Source: Miscanthus floridulus (lineage: Eukaryota; Streptophyta; Magnoliopsida; Poales; Poaceae). Taken from it: a DNA stretch of 64,000 nt. A program made the position numbers and the translations under genes. Location of the stretch: NCBI RefSeq assembly GCF_019320115.1, contig NC_089598.1, positions 31,081,983 through 31,145,982 of the forward strand. Direction: 5' to 3'. The notes under the pieces are model-generated. The model ran no database searches and was not told where the DNA came from. It saw only the letters and a program-made list of their open reading frames with translations. Shown one piece after another: positions 21,591-32,287 of the stretch; positions within the stretch are counted from its first letter, which is position 1, and each line of letters starts with the position of its first letter.

Positions 21591-22320
21591 GTGCTGGGGC
21601 TTATCAGCCTAGCCCCAGCCGAACGGCTGGAGATAAGAGACGACCGGGCACTGCATGCCACTCCCTGTGTCCTCTTTTCCCCTTTGCCCGTGCGGCTAGG
21701 GTTTCCCCGCACTCTCGCCGCTCGTCCGCGTGTCGCGCTCGATTCTCGTCGGTCGTCAACGCCGCATCTCCTGGCCCCGTCGGTGGCCATCGGATCCATC
21801 TGCTCCCACCTCTCTACGCCGTCTTCCTCGCTAGGCCTGCGGTGATAGTGACCTCCGCCTCCTTCCCTGACCCCGCCTCCATCGACGGCGCCTTCGTCCA
21901 GCAAGATAACCCTCGGATCCCACGCCGCCGTCCTATCACCCGGCCGCCTCTGAGCCCTAGCTCATTGTCTTGTTGGTTGACCCCTGCGTGGCTAGGGATT
22001 CCCCGCACTCTCGCCGGGCCTCGGTGATAGTGCTCTCCGCCTCCCTCCCCGACCCCGCCTCCATCGACGACGACTCCCTCCAGCACGGTAACACCCGGGA
22101 TCCCATGCCGCCGCAGTCTCACCCGGCCAGATCTGAGCCCCACTGCCTCGTCTTGTAGGTTTACCCTCGCGCCACACCCCTCATCACCGCCAGGACCTGG
22201 TCAACGTTTGCTCCTTCCAGGTGTTTCTGAGCCGCCGTCCTCCTTGCAAGGCCCCATCTGCATCGATACCGACTGGCTCCAGCAAGGTACCCCCAGATCT
22301 GGCACTCACTTCTAGAGCTG
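21591..22320 (+). repeat. GC-rich exon-like module, unit 2
   Basis: Same tandem blocks as at 4330-4939, but complete at the third block, which ends CTCCAGCAAGGTACCCCC near 22270-22290. It also has a small hairpin-prone insert, GGGGCTTATCAGCC to GGCTGGAGATAAG, at about 21596-21634 that unit 1 lacks. No protein family is recognisable. Confidence 0.45.
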
Positions 22321-23546
22321 GCAACTGTCAATTTTGAGGTCATGCAGCTGGTCTTTTATAGAGCTGGCTTTACTGATCAGATAGGATTTGTGGCAAGTTC
22401 AGTTTGGGGCTCTTGCACTTGGGGTGCTAGGGTTTAGCCCATCATTTCCAAATTCGCTATTTGCTTTTTGATCATAGGCTAGGAATTACTTACCGTGCTT
22501 TCTGTTTACACTGAAATGCTTGACCTTGGTATTGGTACCCAAGGTATTAATTTAGATTAGGATGTTGATTCCACTTACTTTTAGCATATAGCATATAATA
22601 TGGATAGCCCTACAAGATACCCTCACATGATGTTGACATGTATGTACGAGGCTAGCTCTTGATCAAGAGCTAGTTTTTCTCTATCTCTCTTATTAAAATA
22701 TGAAGAAAATGTTTAGATCTAGCTCATGAGTCAATTGTTGGAGCTGCCCTTATTACATTCACATAAACATACTGGTAGATTCGTTCTCTAAATTAATTGA
22801 AAGGTACCGGACACCCATATAAAGATACATTATTCAGGTCAAGTATTTAATCTTGAGAAAAGTGTTCTCTCATGTAACGGTAAACCGTATCATTCCTTTG
22901 CATTGTTAGAGGGAGAGGAAGCTTCGTTTTTATGACATTTTGGATCTACACACTAATTGGCATATTGCTTAACGCCTTTGATTCCATCTATATCGGTCGT
23001 AATTGGATATGTCTTTTTCGTTGGATTTGTCTCGATCATCCTCTAGGAGCACATAATTGATTTAGAGCCAAGACAATTATTCAAAAGCATTTAAAAGAAG
23101 TTTGATATATTCTGCATGTTCAAGATCATGATCGACAAAAAAATATTTTGCCATCAGCTTATTGTAAGATTGGTAGACCTCATCTACTAAATGTGGAATC
23201 ACTCCCACCCACAAACTGGTAATATTCTCTTTTGCTCCAGCAATTCAAATTGCCAATAGATTAGCAATTAGGTTGTATAAAATTGAAAAAAGTGGACCAC
23301 CATGCCTAAGACATTTTGTGTGTGGGAAAGAAGTCTCCAACATCACCATGCATTTATCTTGACACCCACACACCCTTTACAAATATTAATAATGGAGGAA
23401 CTAGAATTGCCAACATATCAACAATTTAGTTGAATAAAATTGGGATGGTGGGGTGGTCCTAGCTCTGACCCGCCAAAGGTTCCAGGTAGTTATGGGTGAC
23501 TACAATGAAAGAAGCACGCCCTGCACCTGCTGATCAAGACACCAAG
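22321..23546. other. Chromovirus 5' flank, no gene seen
   Basis: AT-rich sequence shared with unit 3 (60411-61638) and absent from unit 1. It contains a perfect 22-bp palindrome at 22652-22673. The last five bases, CCAAG, are a one-base variant of the GCAAG target duplication. Confidence 0.55.
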
Positions 23547-24459
23547 TGATGAGGACATCACTCCTTCGGATGTACCCGCTGATCCTCCAACCGTCATGCA
23601 AGGTCCAATGACCCGAGCTCGAATGCGTCAACTCAATTTAGAGGTGAGATCGTTCTTAAGCGATCCTTTTCATACTTTTGAGAATAGAGTACTACCTAAT
23701 GATGTTATCTTGCTTAGGAACATTGGATAGGGTCATGAGGGACTTAGAGGAAGAGGTGGAGGCAATGATGACCAGCAAGGACGTCCAACAGAAACCGGAG
23801 GCCCGGTCCAACATGATTTCGAGTCTGTCTCGGCCTCCAGGACCAGTCTGCCTTAAACTGGTCACCCAGGACGTATCTGGACTCCGTTTTCGACGATCCA
23901 CATATGGTTGGAAAGATAATTTGATAAGGAAGCCAATCCAAGTGGTCTAACCTCAAAAGATGTTCAGAATCCACGGGAATTGTCGAAACAAGTTAGCATC
24001 CAGAATCTGTCTAGGTACTACGTCACCGTATTTGGTCCAATGGGCCGTGTATCGTCTTTCAGCCCGTTAGGGGGTGCGTCCAGGGTAGGCGATGACCCTA
24101 AGACCTTTATATTCATACACGGCCGCCATCTTTAGGTTTTGGGTTTTACTTAGATTAATCTATTAAGAACAGTTTCGCCGTTCTTCGGTTTGTGAGACCC
24201 CAACATCATGAGATTAATCATTCATCTGCAATTTGGTTATTATGTTTCTTGTTCTTGCTTGTGTTCTTCGTTACGTAGGCAGGGATTAGCCTTCTTGGCG
24301 AGGTCAACCGGATCCATGTCTCAGTTGATAACCAGAGGAGTTGTGGTGCTAAGATTCCAGGGTTCGATCTTTCTATCTGAAGCCGGATCGGTGTGTCATT
24401 CTCTGCCACAACGATAGTTACCTCTACCTGACGGAAGATCGGGATCCCCGTTTCCATTA
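23547..24459 (+). repeat. 5' LTR of unit-2 chromovirus
   Basis: TGATGAGGACATCACTCC to CCATTA, 913 bp, full length, directly followed by the primer site. It differs from the 3' LTR (39731-40644) by several percent by eye, which implies an old insertion. Confidence 0.85.
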
Positions 24460-24461
24460 AG

Positions 24462-24474
24462 TGGTAATCAGAGC
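24462..24474 (+). other. Primer-binding site, unit 2
   Basis: TGGTAATCAGAGC two bases after the LTR; initiator-Met type with one inserted base. Confidence 0.7.
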
Positions 24475-24865
24475 TAAGGTATACCTTTAGGTTCATATTT
24501 ATCCCCTAGTTTTGAGTGTTTCGCATTCATTCCATAGTCCAGTGCCATACTCATTTTTTTCCTATCCTACAACCTTCCGCGCCATATCCTTTGCTTGTCC
24601 AAATATACATATTTTTCTTTGTGTGCCTTCCAAGCTCCACAAACTCTTTAGATCAGTACAGAAAAAGGCTCTTGCAAGCTCGGTACCACAGCCTCCCAGG
24701 TATCATGAACCAGTCGCCGTTTGTACCGCCCACTGCTTGTGTTGGTAAGAACTTTGTAAGAGCTTGGTAAGATGCTTCCACTTGCTGTGAAAAGTGACAC
24801 CACTGCAACCACGTAGTCATTTGGTAGGGATAACTTTCATCGTTTGTTCTGTTTTTGTGTTTACA

Positions 24866-25939
24866 ATGGCAGGAGGTGATCAGACTAGAGATAACAGTCC
24901 CAAGGATTTCAACGAGTGTGTCAGCCAAGAGCAACTGCATGCTGCTATAGAGAATGCCCAAAAAAGGATGAATGAGGCCATCAGGAAGGCCATCACTGAT
25001 GCACTCATTGAACTCAACATTGGCAACATTGGCGACTAGGAACATAGATCGAGCAGCCTTCCGACAAGCAAGATTACGACGACGTCTTCACCGCAACACG
25101 ACAGGTATGGGTGGTGTCCACCACCATCAAGGTAATAATCATCGTGTGCCCGATGATCCTTATGCTAAGATTAAGTTCACAATACCATCTTTTTCAGGTC
25201 ATTATGATGCTGAGGGATATCTTGATTGGGAGATGATAGTAGAACAAAAGTTTAGTGCCCACCTTGTGCCTGAGCATCATAGAGTTCGACAAGCTACTAG
25301 TGAGTTTAAGGACTTTACCATTATTTGGTGGAATGGGCTAGCTGCATGGGATGCTTTACCTAGTACGTGGGAAGAACTTAAGATAGCTATGCGTGATCGT
25401 TTTGTTCCTCCTTCTTATCATAGAGACTTGCATAAGAAATTGATGCGTTTAGAACAAGGAGAGAAATCTGTACAGGATTACTATGGTGAGCTCCAAAAGG
25501 GATTGATGCGTTGTAGTGTTGTGGAGGGGAACAAAGATTCCATTTATCGTTTCTATTCGGGTTTGAGTCACGAGATTTAGGACATTATAGATTATAAAGA
25601 ATTTAACACTGTCAACCAGTTGTTTTAGTTCGTTATGCTTGCAGAAAAGGAATTGCAGGGGCGTGAACAGCAGAGCAAGAGCAAGGTCAGCACCACATAC
25701 ATGCCACGCACGGCACCATCTATGGGGCTGACCAAGCCAACCACTTTTCGGGCACCTCCACCAGCGAGCAAGCGACCAACAGCCTCTAGAGTTACCGCTA
25801 CACCTAAGGCACCTCCCGCATGATCTTTAGATTTAGGTAAAAATTCTTTGCAGGTGCCTTCCAAGAGTGCCTCATCCGTTGCGTCGACGGGACGCACTTC
25901 GGGCATTCAGTGCCACCACTACCATGGCATTGGCCATGT
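24866..25939 (+). pseudogene. Chromovirus gag, unit 2, interrupted
   Basis: ATG at 24866 begins MAGGDQTRDNSPKDFNEC. Compared with unit 1, about 150 bp (equivalent to 7508-7650) are deleted near 25030, which shifts the frame; homology then continues in another frame to HEI-stop at 25578. WWNGLAAWDALPSTWEELK and LEQGEKSVQDYYGELQ are intact here. The CCHC knuckle begins CHHYHGIGHV: the second Cys is Tyr, and the Copia element cuts the codons after it at 25940. The last part of the knuckle (QKDC) lies at 36240 on the other side. This Gag cannot be functional. Confidence 0.8.
25935..25939. repeat. Copia target-site duplication CATGT (left)
   Basis: CATGT directly precedes the left Copia LTR and recurs at 36235-36239 directly after the right LTR. 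The reading GGCCATGT|...|CATGTGCAGAAGG restores the gag order seen in unit 1. Confidence 0.9.
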
Positions 25940-27802
25940 TGAACGGTCCTAATGGCTAGAGGGGGGGTGAATAGCCAAATAAAAATTCTACAACAACAAT
26001 TAACAAATGTGTTAGACAATTATGAAGCAAAGCGAATGTTGCGCTAGCCTACTAAAATGCAAGCCACCTACCACAATTCTAGTTTACATAGAATATATCC
26101 ACACAATGGCTATTACACTATATCAAGTTAGTGTGCTCTCAAATGCTAACTAAAGAGCTACACTAATCAAACTAACAAGCTCTCACAACTAGCTACACTA
26201 AAGAGCTCGACAACTAGTTTGCGGTAATGTAAAGAGTGAGCAAGATAGCTATACCGCCGTGTTGAGGAAGGAGCCAATCAATCACAAGAGTGAATCACAA
26301 TGAAGACCAATCACCTCGGAATCAAATGATGAACATAATGATTTTTTACCGAGGTTCACTTGCTTGCCGGCAAGCTAGTCCTCGTTGTGGCGATTCACTC
26401 ACTTGGAGGTTCACGCGCTGATTGGCTTCACACGCCAAACCCTCAATAGAGTGCTGCACAACCAACACAAGATGAGGATCACACAAGCCATGAGCAGTTT
26501 ACTAGAGTACCTTTTGGCTCTCCGCCGGGGAAAGGTCAAGAACCCCTCACAATCACCACGATCAGAGCTGGAGACAATCACCACCCTCCGCTTGACAATC
26601 CTCGCTGCCCAAGCCGTCTAGGTGGCGGCAACCACCAAGAGTAACAAGTGAAATCCGTAGCGAAACACGAACACCAAGTGCCTTTAGATGCAAACACTCA
26701 AGCAATGAACTTGGATTCACTCCCAATCTCACTATGATGGTGAATCAATGATGGAGATGAGTGGGAGGGCTTTGGCTAAGCTCACAAGGTTGCTATGTTA
26801 ATAGAAATGGCCAAGAGAGTGAGCTTGAACTGGCCATGGGGCTTAAATAGAAGCCCCCACGAAATAGAGCCATTATACCCCTTCACTGGGCATAACACGG
26901 GCTGATCGGACGCTCCGGTCTGTTGACCGGATGCTGAGCCCCCAGCGTCTAGTCGCTCACAGACAGCCATGTGTCCCGATCTCAATGATCACTTGAGTGT
27001 ACCAAACGCTGCGCATGAAACTGACCAGATGCTGAGCCTCCAGCGTCCGGTCATTTACAGTAAGGGTCCAAAACCGATTTTTGCTGACCGGATGCGTCTG
27101 GTCGACCTTGACCAGACACAGCCCAGCGTCCGATGCTTTACCCTAGTTACTGTGATGTCCGACAACTTGACTAGACGCTGCCTCCAGCGTCCGGTCACTC
27201 TAGCGACCCAGCATCCGGTCGCATGACCGACGCCAGCGTCTCACTGGTACACTTGATCAGACGCGCCGGTCCCCCAGAGGTCCAGCGTCCGGTCACTATA
27301 TAACCAGCGACACTAACTCCTTTTCACTTCTAACTTCTCCACCCTTGCTCAAATGTGCCAACCACCAAGTGTATCGCCTTGTGCACATGTGTTAGCATAT
27401 TTTTACAAACATTTTCAAGGGTGTTAGCATTCCTCTATATCCTAAATGCATATGCAATGAGTTAGAGCATCTAGTGGCACTTTGATAACCGCATTCCGAT
27501 ATGAGTTTCACCCCTCTTAATAGTACGGCTATCAAACCTAAATGTGATCACACTCTCTAAGTGTCTTGATCACCAAAACAAAATAGCTCCTACAAATTAT
27601 ACCTTTGCCTTGAGCTTTTTGTTTTTCTCTTTCTTCTTTTCCAAGTTTAAGCACTTGATCATCACCATGCCATCTCCACCATCATGTTATGATCTTCATT
27701 TGCTTCTCGACTTGGAGTGTGCTACCTATCTCATGATCACTTGATAAACTAGGTTGGCACTTAGGGTTTCATCAATTCACCAAAACCAAACTAGAGCTTT
27801 CA
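25940..27802 (-). repeat. 3' LTR of the Copia element
   Basis: On the plus strand it runs from TGAACGGTCC to GAGCTTTCA (1863 bp). It aligns along its length with the right LTR. By eye, many differences are transitions, several at CpG sites of the CCGGAC motifs. The promoter-like TTAAATAG is at 26843-26850. Confidence 0.9.
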
Positions 27803-27816
27803 ATCTCCCCCTTTTT
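27803..27816 (-). other. Polypurine tract of the Copia element
   Basis: The minus strand reads AAAAAGGGGGAGAT immediately before the 3' LTR start TGAAAGCTC. This is the expected plus-strand primer position. Confidence 0.85.
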
Positions 27817-29053
27817 GGTAATTGATGACAACCCTTATACAAAGATATGAATTAGAATTCAATTGAATCCATGTTGCTTGTCCAAGCATATTTACCATGT
27901 GTAAAAGGATATGGACAAGTTTCATGAATCCTAAGTGGTAGCAATTGCTCCCCCTACATATGTGCTAAGAGTTTGGATTGTAGCTTGCACATATGATTAG
28001 ATAGGAAATGTAGGAGACAATGTCTACCAAATGATGCTAAGGTATAAAAGATGGACCTTTGAAGTGTGATACCAATCGGAGTGCACCATTATACCATCCT
28101 TAGCATCATGGCTAGCTTGATACCACATGAATATACTTGAAAGTACCATGGTTAGCTAGATACAACTTATAAAAATACTTAGAAGCATCATGGTTAGCTA
28201 GATACCATTTGAAAATACACTTGAAAGTTCCATGGTTAGCTAGATACCACTTGATACCATTTGGAAATACTAGAGATCAAGTCATTAGCTAACCTATGCA
28301 TACTAGTTTTTCATTTCATCATTCAAGTTTACAACTAGCATACACCACACAAGCATGGATATTTAAGTTTAAAACTTGTGCCATGCAAGCAAACATATGA
28401 AATGCACATTCAAATGCATCATACAAGTTTATGAGCTTGTTCCCCCTACTTGTGTGCTTCAAAATTTTAATTTATCCCTTTATGTTTCTCCCCCTTTTTC
28501 ACCTTTTTCACTATCTTTGTTCACTTGTCTCCCCCTATCTTTGTATACTATATTTTCTCCCCTTTTGTCATCAATGACCATAAAGGCTTGAAATGTAGAT
28601 AAAACCACTTGTAGGGTCGAGATTTTCAATGTCAATCAATGGGGTGAGAATCATATTTTTAAATGTGGTTCAAACTAGAATATTTGCCAAAGATATTTAA
28701 CTCGGTTTGATCCAAGGACAAGCTTCTTCACACCTCTAGATAAGGGTTATCTTGTACCATGTTGAGTTAAACACTTGTAGTTCATTTTCTAGATTAAACA
28801 CTAGGTTTACAAGCCCACAAACATGTCATATGCTATCACTAGATCAAGTCAAACATAGAAGCAATAGTGATACTATATAAACATCAAATTCATTGGTTTT
28901 TCATGAATGAGCCTAATAAAAGGTCCTAATGACATGAAGGAATGACTAGATGCACTAAACATGTCCTTAGCAAGGATGTATACCATGCCAATCAACTTTT
29001 ACCTTTGATAGCTCGAAGGAGAGGCATGTCATATAAGTGGGGGGGGGGGTGCA
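27817..29053 (-). other. Copia 3' non-coding region with repeats and extra polypurine tracts
   Basis: No env-like frame is present between pol and the LTR. At about 28085-28270 a degenerate repeat of about 50 bp (ATGGTTAGCTAGATACCA) recurs four or more times. Several further purine tracts like the true one occur on the minus strand near 27950, 28440, 28490, 28530 and 28556. A run of ten or more Gs lies at 29040, just after the pol stop. Confidence 0.65.
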
Positions 29054-32000
29054 TCAACACATATTTGAGAAATCCAATATGTTCAACTCATTCCTTAGCT
29101 TGCAAAACCTTTTCTCATCCAATGGCTTGGTGAATATATCGGCAAGTTGATCTTCGGTGCCCACACTCTCAATGCAAATGTCCCCTTTTTGTTGGTGATC
29201 TCTTATGAAATGGTGGCGGACATCAATGTGCTTTGTTCTTGCATGTTGAACCGAATTGTTGGTCAATTTGATTGCACTCTCATTGTCACATAGCAATGGC
29301 ACTTTCTTGAACTTGATTCCAAAATCACTCAAAGTGGCCTTCATCCAAAGTATTTGTGCACAACAACTACTGGCGGATATGTATTTGGCTTCAGCGGTTG
29401 ATAATGCAACACTATTTTGCTTCTTTGATGACCATGAAACAAGTGATCTTCCCAACAATTGGCATGTGCCCGAGGTGCTTTTCCTTTCAACCTTGCATCC
29501 CGCATAATCCGAGTCGAAATAACCAACTAGCTCAAACTTTGCTCCTTTGGGATACCACAATCCAACATTTTGTGTATGCTTCAAGTACCTCAATATTCTC
29601 TTTGTAGCCTTCAAATGACTTTCTCTTGGTGAGGCTTGAAATCTTGCACACATGCATACACTAAACATGACATCTGGCCTTGATGCGGTCACATAGAGTA
29701 GGCTTCCAATCATAGACCGATACAACTTTTGATCCACCATATTTCCACTTGCATCACTATCCAAGTTGCCATTGGTTCCCATTGGTGTGCTAATGGCTTT
29801 ACTTTCACTCGTGTCAAACTTCTTGATCATGTCCTTGATGTACTTCCCTTGACTCACAAATGTACTATTTTTCAATTGCTTGATTTGAAGACCAAGGAAG
29901 TAACTCAACTCTCCAATCATGGACATCTCAAACTCATTAGCCATCATCTTTCCAAACTCATCACAAAAATCTTGAATGGTTGATCCAAATATGATATCAT
30001 CAACATAGATTTGCAACACAAATAGATCTTTTCCAATCTTCTTGATGAAAAGAGTGGTGTCAACCTTGCCCATTGTGAACCCTTTAGAGAGTAGGAAGTC
30101 CCTCAATCTCTCATACCATGCTCTAGGTGCTTGCTTCAAGCCATACAATGTCTTCTTCAACTTGTACACATGGTTGGGCTTCTTGTCATCTTCAAATCCG
30201 GGAGGTTGCTCAACATATACTTCTTCATTGATGTAGCCATTGAGGAATGCACTCTTGACATCTATTTGATAGAGCTTGATGTTGTGGGCACAAGCATAGG
30301 CTAGCAAGATTCTAATTGCTTCCAATCTAGCAACCGGGGCATATGTTTCTCCAAAGTCAAGACCCTCAACTTGTGTATAGCCTTGTGCTACCAATCTTGC
30401 TTTGTTTCTTACTACTATCCCATCTTGATCTTGCTTGTTTCTAAAGACCCATTTGGTTCCAATCACATTGTGTCCCTTTGGTCTTTGTACCAACTCCCAT
30501 ACTTGATTTCTTGTGAAGTTATTCAATTCTTCATGCATAGCATTCACCCAATCAACATCCTTCGATGCTTCATCTATCTTCTTTGGTTCAATGGATGACA
30601 CAAAAGAGAAGTGCTCACAAAAAGATGCTAATCTTGATCTTGTTTGAACACCTCTTGAAATATCACCAATGATTATGTCCAATGGATGATCCCTTGCAAC
30701 ATTGGTTGGTTGGAGTATTGGAACTTGATTGCTTGCACTTGCTTGATCATTGGGTGGAGATGATGTACTAGCCACTTGATCTTGATCAATGTCATGAGAG
30801 CCACTTGCACTAACTTGATTTGTATCATCTTGCACATTTGAGTTGGATAGCACTTGTACTTGATCATCTTCATCATCATTCACTTGCCTAGGCCTCAATT
30901 CACCAATATTCATGTTCTTCATGGCATTTGAAAGTTGAATGCCTCTAACACCTTCCAAGTTCTCATTCTCTTCTTGTGAACCCTTGGTTTCATCAAATTC
31001 AACATCATGAACTTCCTCAAGAGTACCACTATCCAAATTCCAAACTCTATATGCTTTGCTTGTAGTGGAATATCCAAGTAGGAATCCTTCATCACATTTC
31101 TTGTCAAACTTGCCCAATCTTGTGCCTTTCTTCAAGATATAGCATTTGCAACCAAAGACCCGAAAATATGCAATGTTGGGCTTTCTACCATTCAAGAGTT
31201 CATATGGTGTCTTCTCTTTCAACTTGTGACAATAGAGGCGGTTGCTACAATAGCAAGCCGTGTTGATAGCTTTGGCCCAAAAGGATTGACTCACATTATA
31301 TTCACTAAGCATAGACCTTGCCATACCAATGAGTGTCCTATTCTTCCTCTCAACAAGTCCATTTGATTGAGGTGTGTACTTGGCTGAGAATTGATGTCTA
31401 ATTCCAAATTCATCACATAACTCATCAATTCTAGTATTCTTGAACTCACTACCATTGTCACTTCTAACTCTCTTGATGGTGACTTCAAATTCATTGTGAA
31501 TGCCTTTGACAAATGATTTGAATGTTGCAAATACATCACTTTTGTCCACTAGAAAGAATACCCATGTGTATCTAGTGTAGTCATCCACTATCACAAAGCC
31601 ATATTTGTTGCCACCAATGCTAGTGTATTGTGTTGGCCCAAACAAGTCCATGTGTAATAACTCAAATGCTTTACTAGTGCTCATCATGCTTTTCTTAGGA
31701 TGGGTGTTTCTAACTTGTTTGCCGGCTTGACAAGAGCTACAAAGCTTATCCTTTTCAAACACAACATCTTTCAAGCCTCTAACCAAGTCATGCTTAACCA
31801 ATCTATTCAATTGTTTCATTCCAACATGACCAAGCCTTCTATGCCATAACCAACCCATGCTAGACTTAGTGAACAAGCATGTAGATAATTGAGCTTCACT
31901 AGTATTGAAATCAATCAAGTATAGATTCTCATATCTAAAGCCTCTGAAGATCAAATTAGAGCCATCTACATTTATGATCTCTACATCATCTACTCCAAAT

Positions 32001-32287
32001 ATGCATTTGAATCCAAGATCACACAATTGAGCCACGGATAGCAAATTGAAATTCAAGCTCTCTACTAGCAACACATTTGATATGCTCATGTCATTGGATA
32101 TTGCAATCTTACCAAGCCCTTTGACCTTGCCTTTGCCATTGTCACCAACTGTGATACTATCATAACCATCATTGCCATTGCTGTTGATTGAGTTGAACAT
32201 TCTTGCATCACCGGTCATGTGTTTAGTGCACCCACTATCAAGAACCCAATGCCTTCCTCTAGCTTTGTAATTACCTACAAAAGAAGA
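29054..32287 (-). CDS. Copia pol polyprotein (protease, integrase, RT, RNase H)
   Basis: The frame is open for 1078 codons from just after a UGA at 32290-32288; the first ATG is at 32218 (1054 codons from there). The protease active-site block [12 protein letters not shown] lies before and across that ATG, so translation probably comes from gag by readthrough, not from the ATG. Counting from the ATG: integrase zinc finger HRRLGH at 126-131 with C160 and C163, and the catalytic triad D191, D254 and E290 (35 residues between the last two). RT spans about 580-820 with YVDD at 738-741. RNase H follows, with [11 protein letters not shown], to the C-terminus [13 protein letters not shown]. All key residues are present. 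It would copy and integrate element RNA. Confidence 0.92.
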   Translation of the reverse strand, partial: SSFVGNYKARGRHWVLDSGCTKHMTGDARMFNSINSNGNDGYDSITVGDNGKGKVKGLGKIAISNDMSISNVLLVESLNFNLLSVAQLCDLGFKCIFGVDDVEIINVDGSNLIFRGFRYENLYLIDFNTSEAQLSTCLFTKSSMGWLWHRRLGHVGMKQLNRLVKHDLVRGLKDVVFEKDKLCSSCQAGKQVRNTHPKKSMMSTSKAFELLHMDLFGPTQYTSIGGNKYGFVIVDDYTRYTWVFFLVDKSDVFATFKSFVKGIHNEFEVTIKRVRSDNGSEFKNTRIDELCDEFGIRHQFSAKYTPQSNGLVERKNRTLIGMARSMLSEYNVSQSFWAKAINTACYCSNRLYCHKLKEKTPYELLNGRKPNIAYFRVFGCKCYILKKGTRLGKFDKKCDEGFLLGYSTTSKAYRVWNLDSGTLEEVHDVEFDETKGSQEENENLEGVRGIQLSNAMKNMNIGELRPRQVNDDEDDQVQVLSNSNVQDDTNQVSASGSHDIDQDQVASTSSPPNDQASASNQVPILQPTNVARDHPLDIIIGDISRGVQTRSRLASFCEHFSFVSSIEPKKIDEASKDVDWVNAMHEELNNFTRNQVWELVQRPKGHNVIGTKWVFRNKQDQDGIVVRNKARLVAQGYTQVEGLDFGETYAPVARLEAIRILLAYACAHNIKLYQIDVKSAFLNGYINEEVYVEQPPGFEDDKKPNHVYKLKKTLYGLKQAPRAWYERLRDFLLSKGFTMGKVDTTLFIKKIGKDLFVLQIYVDDIIFGSTIQDFCDEFGKMMANEFEMSMIGELSYFLGLQIKQLKNSTFVSQGKYIKDMIKKFDTSESKAISTPMGTNGNLDSDASGNMVDQKLYRSMIGSLLYVTASRPDVMFSVCMCARFQASPRESHLKATKRILRYLKHTQNVGLWYPKGAKFELVGYFDSDYAGCKVERKSTSGTCQLLGRSLVSWSSKKQNSVALSTAEAKYISASSCCAQILWMKATLSDFGIKFKKVPLLCDNESAIKLTNNSVQHARTKHIDVRHHFIRDHQQKGDICIESVGTEDQLADIFTKPLDEKRFCKLRNELNILDFSNMC

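Noticed and set aside
27817..29053. Env-like gene expected in some SIRE elements
   Set aside because: No minus-strand frame of useful length, no signal peptide and no membrane segment were seen between pol and the LTR.
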